Shown here in pieces: positions 37,501 to 47,500 of a stretch of 64,000 nt of DNA; the stretch's first letter is position 1; every line of letters begins with the position of its first letter. The notes beneath the pieces were generated by a model that saw only the letters and a list, made by a program, of their open reading frames with translations, was not told the DNA's origin and did not search any database. A program made the translations under genes and the position numbers. The stretch comes from Hydractinia symbiolongicarpus (taxonomy: Eukaryota; Cnidaria; Hydrozoa; Anthoathecata; Hydractiniidae). The stretch lies in contig NC_079879.1 in NCBI RefSeq assembly GCF_029227915.1, positions 7,998,001 through 8,062,000 on the forward strand, read 5' to 3'.

Positions 37501-38161
37501 CGTACCCATCTTGCCAGGTAAATACCTCCCCCACCCTACGTGGGTGAGTGTCCTTGAAGATCGCGAAAAGGCACTGCGGCGTCGTCATATGGCCATCGCT
37601 GAGAGACTGTCTCTGTATTCTAAGCAGTTGAACCCACTTTGTGTGGGAGATCAGGTGCGAATCCAAAATCAGACTGGTCTCCATCCTCTTCGATGGGACA
37701 AAACCGGCTCGATTATCGAAGTTCGCCCGCATGACCAATATGTGGTTCGAATTGATGGATCAAGACGGGTGACACTACGTAACCGTAAATTCCTTCGGAA
37801 ATTCACACCTGTTCGGCCAAACTTACCATTGGACCAGCTTATGAACGCCTGGCGATCAATCCCACCAGCCTCTAGGCCGCCAATCACCTCTAAAGCTGTG
37901 GAACAACCCATCGATGACAGCCGCTCCACTCAAGACTTGCCACAGGGATCTACACCACCCCTCTCAAATCCGACAGACAACACTCCGCCTCCACAAGCAT
38001 CGCATGATAGTGACACATACTTTGGTCCTGACCAGCCAGCTGCTGACAACCGTTTGGATGTACCGACCGCCTCCTCGTCACCGCCTTATCCGTCCCCGGT
38101 TCGTCGATCTACAAGAGAACGTCGGCAACCATCTTGTTTCGAGGACTATGTTATGAACTAA
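34538..38161 (+). CDS. pol: Pol polyprotein: protease, reverse transcriptase, RNase H, integrase
   Basis: About 1,207 codons without interruption. The aspartic protease motif is MADTGCQ near residue 65. RT runs from about 255 to 430, with PRLCVDFQALN, first Asp in VSDAWNG, and the catalytic box as VTDD instead of the usual Y/F-x-DD. RNase H has CIATDWSKNG, KGEALAVAHAL and IAVDHKPLL. Integrase has an HHCC finger (HAAHHG, GCQSCNR), then Asp in CIDRYSNW, Asp in SSDGGPEL and Glu in CRAEVGVK. The tail is Pro/Ser-rich with no obvious chromodomain. In-frame codons link it to the upstream gag fragment; the listed ATG need not be a real start. Confidence 0.93.
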   Translation: MNTASADHVDHHCHNKSKDVWKKSPSPPQPFLDLSVRIVEDDYSELGFKFPHGTNESTITIPAMADTGCQSCLIGYKWIQRFNLSKSDLIPVRMKMDAANGQSIKILWAIVIRIAGINCHGSLQETKQFTYVTNDSDKFYLSKSACVDLGIVSPEFPMIGANTITVPDPTNECSCPKRSAPPPLPTELPYPPTEENRERLEQWLLNYYKSSTFNVCEHQPLPLMSGPPMKLMIDENAEPTTHHSPIPVPIHWQEQVKADLDRDVALGVIEPVPIGEPLTWCHRMVVCPKKSGKPRLCVDFQALNKHATRETHHTQSPFHQVRTVPHHTKKTVSDAWNGYHSVPLCKEDRHYTTYITPWGRYRYCTLPQGYITSGDGYSRRFDAIVSDFPDKIKVTDDSLLWATDIEKCFFHTCKWLDTCGKNGIIQNPSKFKFAHDVVEFAGFEVTPTNVRPAPSLMRAIADFPVPQNITDIRSWFGLVNQVAYTFSMTDKMLPLRELLKPQSSFQWSDELDEIFAASKSKILSEIEEGVRIFDKSRLTCIATDWSKNGVGFWLLQKHCLCEGKSLFCCRSGWKVVLVGSRFTHPAESRYAPIKGEALAVAHALDKCRHFVLGCKDLIIAVDHKPLLGLFTNRSLEDIPNNRLRNLKERTLRYHFTMQHIPGLKNRVPDALSRHPSGDPSPEQLVLPDDISFIAASSALNSLKSTTWEDIRQATTANVEMRDLVHTIESGLPEHQTEWPQKLQVYHQYRDQLSTVDGVALYKDRVIIPPCLRPNILSSLHAAHHGVTSMNLRAESSIFWPGLSADIVKLRQGCQSCNRIAPSQPSAPPKPLQYPDYPFQQICGDFFHYAGHNYLVCIDRYSNWPIVEEARNGAKGLIDCLRRTFVTYGIPDEFSSDGGPELCASSTSTFLRNWGVHHRISSVAYPHSNCRAEVGVKTVKRMLTDNVCSDGNLDTDAFQKAMLQYRNTPNQTTKLSPAICLFGRPIKDFVPILPGKYLPHPTWVSVLEDREKALRRRHMAIAERLSLYSKQLNPLCVGDQVRIQNQTGLHPLRWDKTGSIIEVRPHDQYVVRIDGSRRVTLRNRKFLRKFTPVRPNLPLDQLMNAWRSIPPASRPPITSKAVEQPIDDSRSTQDLPQGSTPPLSNPTDNTPPPQASHDSDTYFGPDQPAADNRLDVPTASSSPPYPSPVRRSTRERRQPSCFEDYVMN

Positions 38162-38212
38162 TACATTTAATCGTCATTATATACTGCACATCTCCTAATG
38201 ACTGGGGGGAGA

Positions 38213-38315
38213 TAGAGAGTAATGAACATTGAACTGTTGTATTTATTGTTTATTGTTTGTTTTCAGATTCAACATTGCATACTAATAAATAAGCAAATGG
38301 TTTCATTCCTATCTA
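38213..38315 (+). repeat. 3' LTR of the gypsy-type element
   Basis: 103 bp, identical to the 5' LTR, directly preceded by a G-rich polypurine tract and followed by the gaaac target duplication. Confidence 0.93.
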
Positions 38316-38355
38316 GAAACCATTTCCCTATATGACATGGGTAGTGGTTTCCCTT

Positions 38356-41300
38356 TCTTGTCTCAACTCCCAAACTGTGCCTGGCTAAATTTAGGTGTTA
38401 AAATTTCGATAAACACTTCAGAGCTGTCTTGTGGTCTCAAACCCTGAATTCCAGACTGTTTGTTTGCCTTTCTATAGCTACATCACCAAGATTTGCCTAT
38501 ATATATAGCTATTTGTGTTATTTCTAAATACATATATAAAATGATTTTTTCAACAGAATGATAAAATTCCTAGCCGTACTCTAGGGCCGTGCGGGCTGGT
38601 GACGGAAAACTTATAAGGAGTGAGAGTGTTAATAGGATTTTTCTCAAATTGGGTGACTCTACCTGGGCAAAGCTCACAATATGTAGAAATTTAATATTAT
38701 AAAGAGAAAGACTTAGCTTCTCTCTTCCTTCTGTATATTTAACTTGGAAAGGTACAATAAACAAGATAGGCAAAACAAAGCGATAAAGGGCAACTGAACT
38801 TAAGAAGTTTAAACTTAAAGAAGTTTAATAAGGCCTAGCCAGTGGTTAATAAACTTATGTGCATAATATGCAGAACAAAATGCAGCAAAGTCGATATTTT
38901 AGCAGTTGGTTTGTCTAAATTAGCTTTAGTTTGCTATGAATTTTATTGGCGATACTTTGAGGGACGTATTGTGTTTTGTTTTGGCTTTCTGCCTGTAGTG
39001 AAGTATATTTATCTAGCTAGCACTTTTATGTTGCTGCACTTAGTTTAACTTTAGGAAATTTTGCAAAGCAGAAGAAAAGCTGCCAAGGACCAAGCACGTC
39101 GTATGTAGCTATAGTTACGCAATTTGCCACAATATGCACTTGCATTCTAATCAAATGTAATGTCTGTTCTTCATTCTGGTAGTAGATAGAGAATATAATC
39201 AGCAGACCTCAGTAAAAATAAAGACCATACATTTAAGTCATCACCATGAATTGGGGGAGGGGGTACCCTGTTTTAAGATGTTTTGGGAAGGGGGAAAGGG
39301 TGAGAAGGGGGGATAGGGCTAATGAACTAAAGAAGATGTACACTTTAGCATTAAAATATACACTAAGCTAGCGTATACCGTCCTAATTACATGATTATCG
39401 AAACAATCAGCTCTAGCGATGATCTGGCGACTCCCACTCGCCCTCACCCTTCTCCGTTGTGAATTATAGAATGCAAGTATTTTTATCTTGCCACATTGAG
39501 TGCTAGTTACATTTTTTTAGTGAGACATGTTATTATTTTTTCTTCGCAACAAACTGCGTCAATATGCGAAAATACATAAAAAGTATGCTAGTTGTAACAC
39601 CCTCCTTAGTTGTTTTTTTTTTGTTTTTTTCGGTCGTTTCGAACTTACATTCTTAATAAAATTATTTATATTTTGCTGACTGACCAACCGTAAGCTACTA
39701 CTGACTTTGTCCTTAGAACAACTAATTAAGTTGGAGTTGCCTAACTGATATTGTAAAAACATTCACTTTAATATTTCTAAACAAAAAAGATTTAGTTTAT
39801 CATTACCATATGAATACTATCTTCCCCCTTGGTTTTTTCTACAAAAATGTGATATCTTTATCTCAACTTCATGAAGACTTACAATAAAGTAGACATATAT
39901 TATTGTCTCAGGAATACTAGAGATTCATGGAGAAATATACAACTTCATTAAAGTTTTTGTTATAAACCACCCAATCAGTTGTTTCTGAAAGAGTCAAATT
40001 TAATCCTGTCTATGTTTTTTGAGGGATAATCAAAGTTAGTGGACTTTAAGATCAGCCAGCTCTTAAAATTGTAAAATCTTTACCTCAGCAATATAAATGC
40101 CAACGTGAGATACATTTTAACTGATTTGCGTCAGCATTTTGTTGGCAATATTTTTTTGTTGTAACATTTTTAGCTGGCAATAACTTTCATCGTTCACCTT
40201 TTATTAGGGCTAGACCGGTCATAAATTCGATGCATTGATCTCCTAAGACGATGACAAATGGGAATGGAGTACAAGTCTTATTGACATACCTTCCAGGTTG
40301 TGAACCTCGTTAGGTTAATAGTTCACTATCAACTGGCTTTTTATGTTTTGAGATGAACTCATCAGGTTGTATATCGCAGAAGTCGCTGGTGACGTGCTTT
40401 AATAATGCTTGTCACTGGCACAGGTTAACATGAAGCAAAACCGTACAGGAGACCCAATTGTTAGAATCTAAACAGAACATCTCTCCTCGCAAAACTGAGG
40501 GCAGGGCTGACTTATTGCTTGCTGTGTTGTGTAGAAGAAAGAACTTCTGGACTTTTTTTAATACGATATACAATTTTTTCGATTACTGTTATTACGAATT
40601 GAATGGCACCCCAGTATTTCTGTAGCCTGAATGATTTTAGTTAGTGCTAGTGGCCTAACTTACTGACTTAATTTTGTAGTTAAAAATCATTTTTTTTGCC
40701 AACACAACTACCGTATTTTCGTATTTTATGTCAGCAATTACGTTGGCAGTGCCGAATGCCGACCCTAATTTTATGGGCTGGATTATAGATTTTTTGTACA
40801 CCTGGAGACAGATTTTAACGTCTCAGCATTTCAGAATACTTTGCTGATGATACAAGAGTCACTTCACTAACAGGCCCGAACAAACAGCAAAATAAATGAA
40901 TATATCAATAGACAAAAAGTCAAATACCAAATTAATAGCTCACAATTTACGGTTATGGTGTGATGTATAAAACAACCTTAATTTTGCACTTTCTACCTTT
41001 TATTCTTTTGACAAATAGTACAATCCACATAAAAGCTGTGACAAAATGAATTCTTGGATTTTAAGAAATTTGACACCAGACCAAAAGCTCACCAGCTTGT
41101 GGAGATTATTGATTCTTGGAATGTTGCTAGATGCTGCACCATGGTCAGTTTTGGTAAAAAAGATAAAAAACAGAATTACTGGGACTTTCTGAAGAAAATC
41201 AAGTTTTATTTCTTGGAAAATTGCTGGAAATGCCATATGTGGAACATTGTTGAGGATATAGTACATAATGTAAATCGAAAAATTGGCCTTAAAATGATTG

Positions 41301-42744
41301 TATAGTCTTTTAAATTGGGGTGAAAAGGTATAAAACCTTAAGATTTTGCAACAAGTTGATGTGGCAAGGAGTTTACCATACCTTGAGGATTTTGAAGACA
41401 TTGGTAATGTTTTTAAGATTGAGGTCTACAAGTGCAGAGCCAATAGTTACATAATGTTTTAATGTGTAATTGCAGTCTGTCAACTGTCAAAGCTCTGTAT
41501 TAGTTCTGCTAGAGCTACTGGACAAGAAATTTGAAGTGCAAACATTGTGATATGTGGCGAAGAACCAAGAAACGCAAAGTAATAATAGGTGATCTATATA
41601 TATCCATATTTGCCATTATTCCATCGGAAAAAGTCATGTCAAAACCACCGGTGCCATGTTTATACAAAAATCGTTCCATTGTAATTTGCATGACTGGGGA
41701 GAAATCACAGTTGCGAGTGGAAAACCCTTGGTTGAAAATCCAGAAAAATAATTGACTTTCATTGGCCGAATAAACGCAACCTTTAACTTTAGAATTTTGC
41801 GCGAAGTTAATGTAAAGTTGTTATAAAATGGCGCCTGACGAAAAAAACTGTTACGAAAGAGTTAGGAACATTTTTGTTATGGGGAAAGGAAGTTGTTTAT
41901 ATATTTTAAAATTAGGGGGTAGGAATTTTTGTAACTGCACGCCTGTTCTGCCTTTTTGCACGCCTTAACATAACTTAGGCATGCAATCATCATCGAACCT
42001 CATTCATCGCACGCCATCCCTAATTTGGGAGAGTGATGTACTGCGCATGGTTGATTTTTCTCCTGACCAGGCCTGATACAAATGCTTGCATTATTTTGTT
42101 TCCTAATTAAAAACCTTTTTTATCTAGAAGTATCTAGAAATTTGGTAGTGACTTAATTAAGATTTTCCATTACTATATTTTCAATTTTATTGTAACATGG
42201 ATAATTTTGAAAAAATCTTAGTTCTGCACCTTAAAGAAACGAAGTGGCTGACATTTTTTTGTAGATTGTTTATATTTACTAACTCTATATGCTAATGTTA
42301 AGAAAACGACTTTTAAAAAAAATCACACATGGCAGATTTTTTTTTCAAATCATGTATTTGATATTTTAAAAGCTATTGCCTAATGCCTCAAAATTAGACA
42401 TGCAAACCCAACATCTAACTTACAAGTAATTTGATAACCTCTAAGATATACCACATGACAATCCACATGAGACCTTTAGGGAAGGAAGGTGAATGGTGCA
42501 TCATAAAACATGATTATACCTCTGGTACATGTCAACATGACCCAAAATGCTTCAAAATATAATTTTTTCAAAAACATCCCTGTCTAGTTATGATGCATTG
42601 CGGTAGAAATTTGATGCCTAAAAATGTTATTTTTGAGTCTTACATTTGCCTCTATTTCACATGTGATAAAAAACATTGAACCTTCTTAAAAATGTGACAA
42701 AAAAACTTTTAAAAAACATTGAAAATTAGTTTAATTTTTTTTGA
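38356..42744. other. Intergenic, 4.4 kb, no gene recognised
   Basis: A/T-rich with a G-rich stretch at 39250-39320. A pair of opposed small frames at 41000-41401 (minus) and 41054-41305 (plus), and a Lys/Cys-containing frame at 41531-41755 (plus), might be eroded transposon exons, but no motif supports this. Confidence 0.55.
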
Positions 42745-42754
42745 ATATTGGCAG

Positions 42755-43421
42755 ATACCAAAACATGGTATCTGTTTAATAAGAACTTCTACACTCAAAC
42801 AGACGGAGTTTCCATGGGAGGCCCTGCATCATCAGTAGTTGCAGAATTATACATGCAAGCACTCGAGACAACAGCATTAGTCACATAGACAGACGTCCAA
42901 AGGTTTGGAAGAGATTTGTTGACGACGTATTCGCCATAATCAAAAGATCTCATCTAGAAGAGTTCCATGAACACATCAATGGCCTACATCGACAAAACAA
43001 ATTCACTGTTGAGCTTGAACACGATGAAAGTATCGCTTTTCTGGACACTTTGGTCAAACGCAAGAATGGTTCCATTTCAGTCTCAGTGTATTGTAAACCA
43101 ACACACAGAAAAAGTCATATCTTTATTGCTATTATATCTTTATTACTGAATCGTGCCAACAGCGTAGTCAGTGACAAACAGGAGAGGAAAGACGAAATTC
43201 GACGTGTAAGAAATGCATTAATCGCAAATGGATACAATCATAAAGTCATCATGCAAGTAGAAAATAAAATGAAGAGAAGATGCAACGGAAACAACAAGGA
43301 AACATCAGAGGAATTTATCGCATCAGCATTCCTACCCTTCGTACCAGGTACCAGTGAGATCCTTCGACGAGTCTTAAGACAAACAAGATCAAATGTATTC
43401 TTAACTCTAAAGACACCTTAG
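42755..43421 (+). pseudogene. Penelope-like RT, frameshifted fragment
   Basis: Frame 1 gives QTDGVSMGGPASSVVAELYM, the B-motif region, and ends in TAG near 42885. The next frame gives KVWKRFVDDVFAII, where VDD is the catalytic box, then HEHINGLHRQNKF, FLDTLVKR and VYCKPTHR. After a probable deletion, LLNRANSVVSDKQERKDEI follows. At least one frameshift and two stops break it. Confidence 0.85.
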
Positions 43422-43428
43422 AAGCACT

Positions 43429-43788
43429 TTGTCTAAACCAAAAGACAAAATAAACCTGGAAGAACAAAGCAATGTTGTTTATGAAATCCCGTGTAAAGAT
43501 TGTGATGCAGTGTATATAGGCGAAACAAAAAGAAAGTTTAAGCAACGAGTACAAGAACATATGCGCGCAGTGAGAAACGGAGATGTGAAGAAAAACGAAA
43601 TTGCGGACCACAGCTGGAGCAGAAGTCATCAGTTTAATTGGGATGAGAAGAAAATCATTGACAGAGAATCCAGAACAACGGCCAGAAAGATTAAACAAAC
43701 CATCAACAGTGTAGAACGTAACAAACACATAAACAGCATCTCGTATCAACTTCCTGAGATTTGGTTACCAGCCCTACAAAAGAAGTAG
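43429..43788 (+). pseudogene. GIY-YIG endonuclease domain of the Penelope-like element
   Basis: 119 open codons carry VVYEIPCKDCDAVYIGETKR, the GIY-YIG-like core with the Cys-containing variant typical of Penelope endonucleases. EHMRAVRNG and IADHSWSRSHQFNW follow, including the conserved His, then ESRTTARKIK (Glu). It has been cut off from its RT by a stop just upstream, so it is not expected to be expressed as a working element protein. Confidence 0.85.
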
Positions 43789-43881
43789 TTACCTACATCT
43801 AGGTCCGAAAATGTTAATTACCGTAATTATCAGCTCGTTTCTGATGGTTAATTTTTTATGAATTTATGAATTTTACTTTGC

Positions 43882-43915
43882 CCGATGATGGGAGAAGGAT
43901 CTCCCGAAACGTCGA
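43882..43915 (+). ncRNA. Hammerhead-ribozyme-like motif at the Penelope 3' end
   Basis: CCGATGA, then GGGAG-AAGGAT-CTCCC (a 5-bp stem II with 6-nt loop), then GAAAC and GTC. This mirrors the hammerhead core CUGAUGA / stem II / GAAA / GUC known from Penelope-like elements. The U of CUGA is C here, which should weaken or abolish cleavage. Stems I and III could not be confirmed by eye. Confidence 0.4.
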
Positions 43916-44419
43916 CTAATAAACTGTCATGTTCAAGAAATGATAAACTTTCCACAGTAATATGAATACCGAACAGACAAACCGAAATAATATCTTCAAT
44001 AAAACCAATGTATAAGTTATTATAATGACTAAAGTTGGAAATTGACACTTGCAGTGTAATGGCCTTTTAAAGTGAGTCACTACATGAGAATATGAAATAC
44101 TTAAACTTTGGGAGAGCTGTTAATGATACAGAGCCAGTCACACAGCCTTTTTGTAATCTTTTTTTGATTAACTCAAGATTATTATCAGTATAAGATTTTC
44201 GAAATATAATTTGTTCCTTCAAAGATGATTTAAAATGACTAATTTTAAGACAACTTTAAATGAATATTAAAAGCACAGATTAAACACGCAGTGATCGTGC
44301 AAACTAATTTGTGGTGCTTACTTAAACATTTCTGTTGGTGAATTATGTCATTATACTTTAATATTTATATTACATACTTATTTTTAAAGCACTAAATTGA
44401 AAGTGTTGCTTGATTCCTT

Positions 44420-44465
44420 GCTTGTTTTGTTTGTTTGTTTGTTTGTTTGTCTTTTTTTGTTTGTT
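44420..44465. repeat. (TTTG)n simple repeat
   Basis: A run of tttg units just upstream of the PRR5 start, followed by the acceptor-like ttttcaccag. Confidence 0.85.
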
Positions 44466-44507
44466 TATATTTTTGCTCAATCTGTTAAATCATTTTTCAC
44501 CAGAAAT

Positions 44508-47500
44508 ATGTCAGACAAGAAAAAAATTCAAAATGTGAACCCAGCAAAAGGACAAAAAAAATCAAACAACAAGAAGGAGGAGTGCAACTTCAAAGAATGG
44601 AAAAGCGTTTCTCAGGGTTGTATCAACATATTTCAAGGTATGTTCTACCCTTTGTTACAAATTTGACTTGCATCGGGGTGTCTACCAAACCTTGAATACC
44701 TACGCCTTAAAATAGGATGAGGTGGTCTTGGAAACCCTGATTATTTCCACCATTTAAAACACACAGGCTAGGCTTATAAATCACCAATCAGAACTATTTT
44801 CATTTTTTAAAGTATTAGCAAGGATTTGTTCTTAAAGGAATAGCATTAATTTTTTACAGTTTTTTTTATACACTTGTAATTAGATTTACAAGTTCAGGGT
44901 AATCTAAGCTTCCAATAAGTATTTTAGCCCTAATTAGCTTGATACATTAGGGAAATGTCATGAAAACATGGAGTTATTCTTTAAAAAACCCCGAACAGTC
45001 ATAAATGACAGTTCTGCACAAATATTTGTCAATCTACATGGGAAATTAACTTCTAATTTTAACTGTAATTATCCTCTAAATTTTGTTATCAAACTCTGCT
45101 TACGCTTGATAGCAGGCTGTCAAATACTTGCTATCAGGAAATTATCAAGATTGAATTTAGATTTAGGCACTAGTTGCTATGAACAACCTTAATAAAGGCT
45201 TTACATTCATTTTATAAAAAGAAAATAAATTATTGTAATGTTATGAATAGCACACACCTTGCAAAAATTTCGTGTTTCAATTTTTTTATTATTATTATTT
45301 TTTTAACTAAAGATAAGATTTACTATTATTAATAAAGAACTGAATTGTGCAATTTCTCTGTCTCTCATTTCATAATGAGAAATTGTACATATCTGCACTT
45401 TTGTTCAAAGGAGATAGACTTTTAAATTAGTGTCTGTGATTAATGTCGTGTATTGTAGTAAACCAGTTTTATTGTTTAACACATTATGCTGAATTGACGG
45501 AATTTAGTGTGGCAAAATTATTTTCTTTTTTTTAAAATTTTCTTTCTAAAGCATCTGTTATAAAAGTCTGTCTGAAATTTAACAAGAGAAGTTTTTTATT
45601 TCCTTTTTTATTAACTGTTTTTGTTTTGGTTTGTGTGATTGTGCAATACTTTGTGGCGATGATGGCCAGCTATTATTGTTCTTATCGTCCTCATTAAACC
45701 TTTCCTGCATCACTAACCGTAAGCAGTCTCTGTATGATAGACACACGTTCAGCATGTCGAGAAATTCAACTGTTTTGAAGTCCAAAGATGTTAAGCCACT
45801 GATAGGTCTTTTCCACGGTAAAGTCTCTTATTGTTTTTTGAGTTGATATTTAGTAGAAAAATCTTGATGTAGGTTGTGTACGTTATGAGTTCCTATAGAG
45901 ATAATAAGATGCAATTTTGTTGAAGATATTTAAAGTTATTTGTTACGGCTGTTGTGATACACTTCTAAAAAATGCAAGTTTTTTCAAAGTTCAGATTTTT
46001 TCCATGTATATTTTTATTACTTCGTTGGTTCTATTTAAATCTTTTTTATTGGTTTATTTTTGTTTGTATTGTTTACTATTAGTTATCCTGTTTCAAATTG
46101 TAAACGTCGAAACAAAATATCTCGCTTTCATTGTGGTTGTATGCACTATGTGTTGGTTTTACGTTTATTTATGTTTATTTACGGTTATTTATGTTTACTG
46201 TAACCGTTCTGATTATAAATGTTTACTGGCAGCAGATAGTACAGAGAAGGTTGTGTCAGTTGAACGAACAAAACAATGAGATTATCTTTTTCTTTCCCTC
46301 AGTTTAAAGTTTCATACTTGCTTTTTTCTCCTCCATTTTCCCTTTCCCTTTTTCCATCAGTGTAAAGTTTCATTCCTGTTTTTTACACTTTCAGTTTTTC
46401 TTTACCATATTTTGAGACTTATGGCCTATCGCGAAATTTTGCGTCGTGAAATTTCGCGTCGTGAAATTTTGCGTCGTGAAATTGGTAAGAAATAAGCCTG
46501 AAGATGTTTATATTTATATCTTCAGGGAAGTTTTCAAAATTTTAACTCGCTTCTTTCATTTACAAAGTGCATCATTTTACCTCTATCTCAACATTTCTAA
46601 ATTTGAAACAGTGTAAAAGTTATATAAAAATATAAGCATAACTTCTACTTCATACTCTCATGGTAATTTTTTTCAATATTTCACTAGTTGACAGTTTCCA
46701 TCTGAGGCCTTTATTCGTATAGACAAGTTAAGCAAACTTTTTTTGCATTTCTCTGTTCACGGCTAAAGCCGCGTCGCAGATCATCCGAACTTTCTTTTAT
46801 CCTTTACAGAGCAGTTATCCTGACATTGAATAAGGTTTTATCAAAACTCGTGTAGCAGATGGTCGTTGTTATGAAATATCATGATTGCGAAATCGATCCT
46901 CTATTGTACAAAAAAAACGTATTGTTTTTTTTGCATTCAGACATGTTTCATAATCAAAAAATTAATTGAACATGTAATTATATGTAATCAGGGAGAAACA
47001 GGATTCCTGCGTTTTTCTAATGAAGATATTTCTTTCGAAGCGTATTTCTAATTTTAAAATATTTAATTTTATGTTCCATGCAAATCAAGATTTTGCAGGT
47101 CTAGCACGTTTAAATTTTCTAGCAAGATCGAGTTTATATCACATTTGACTGTATATGGAAGCTGGACTGCGTGTGCTCATGTTTTGTTTTGGTAACCGCA
47201 CTTTCCTGTCTTGTCTCAGAACGGCATTTTTACTTCCTAATAAATCCAAACGCATACTTCCATTTTATCCCGTTTCTACAGCTAAAGGAAGAAAAAATCT
47301 TTCATGCTGTAGAAGATTGATTAGCTGAATAACTAACCATTGAGTAAATTTTATCGTTTTCTCTCGTTGGTTGTATCCTGTGATGGAGATGCATCCTGGG
47401 ATGGAGATGCATCATGGGATAGAGATGTACCTACACCAACATTTTTATTCTTCTTTACTCTGCAATGGATCGCTAGGAAGTGTTTTAAACATGTTTCACT

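Larger units (their letters stand above)
33884..38315 (+). mobile_element. Young gypsy-type (Ty3-like) LTR retrotransposon with shortened gag
   Basis: Identical 103-bp LTRs (33884-33986 and 38213-38315) begin tagagagtaatgaacattga and end attcctatcta. A 5-bp target duplication gaaac flanks it (33879-33883 and 38316-38320). A polypurine tract (ggggggaga) ends at 38212, directly before the 3' LTR. Pol order is protease, reverse transcriptase, RNase H, integrase, typical of gypsy. Only about 50 nt separate the 5' LTR from a gag fragment that starts late, so most of gag is missing. LTR identity implies very recent insertion, probably with gag supplied in trans. No convincing tRNA primer site was identified after the 5' LTR. 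Confidence 0.95.
33501..38355. mobile_element. Palindromic MITE-like repeat, split by the LTR retrotransposon
   Basis: The left part is 33501-33883 and the right part 38321-38355 (plus one target-duplication copy). Rejoined across the insertion, the right arm is the inverted copy of the left arm at 33535-33585, sharing atatagggaaatggtttccc and 'cccatgt'. The whole unit is rich in the motif gggaaacc/ggtttccc. It has no coding capacity. The retrotransposon sits within its right terminal inverted repeat. Confidence 0.7.
42745..43960 (+). mobile_element. Decayed 5'-truncated Penelope-like retroelement
   Basis: The order is reverse transcriptase, then a GIY-YIG endonuclease, then a 3' end with the conserved cgatgatggg...cccgaaacgtcgac pattern, all typical of Penelope-like elements. 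The RT starts mid-domain (YTQTDGVSMGGPASSV) with fingers and N-terminal parts missing. There is a stop near 42885, a frame change before the catalytic box, an internal deletion near 43110-43140, and a stop at 43419-43421. No autonomous activity is possible. Confidence 0.88.

Noticed and set aside
41000-41401. 133-codon minus frame and an overlapping plus frame
   Set aside because: No recognisable motif on either strand. It could be an eroded transposase exon, but nothing supports it.
45917-46279. 120-codon hydrophobic frame in PRR5 intron 1
   Set aside because: T-rich low-complexity DNA gives Phe/Leu/Tyr runs. There is no family resemblance and it lies inside an intron.
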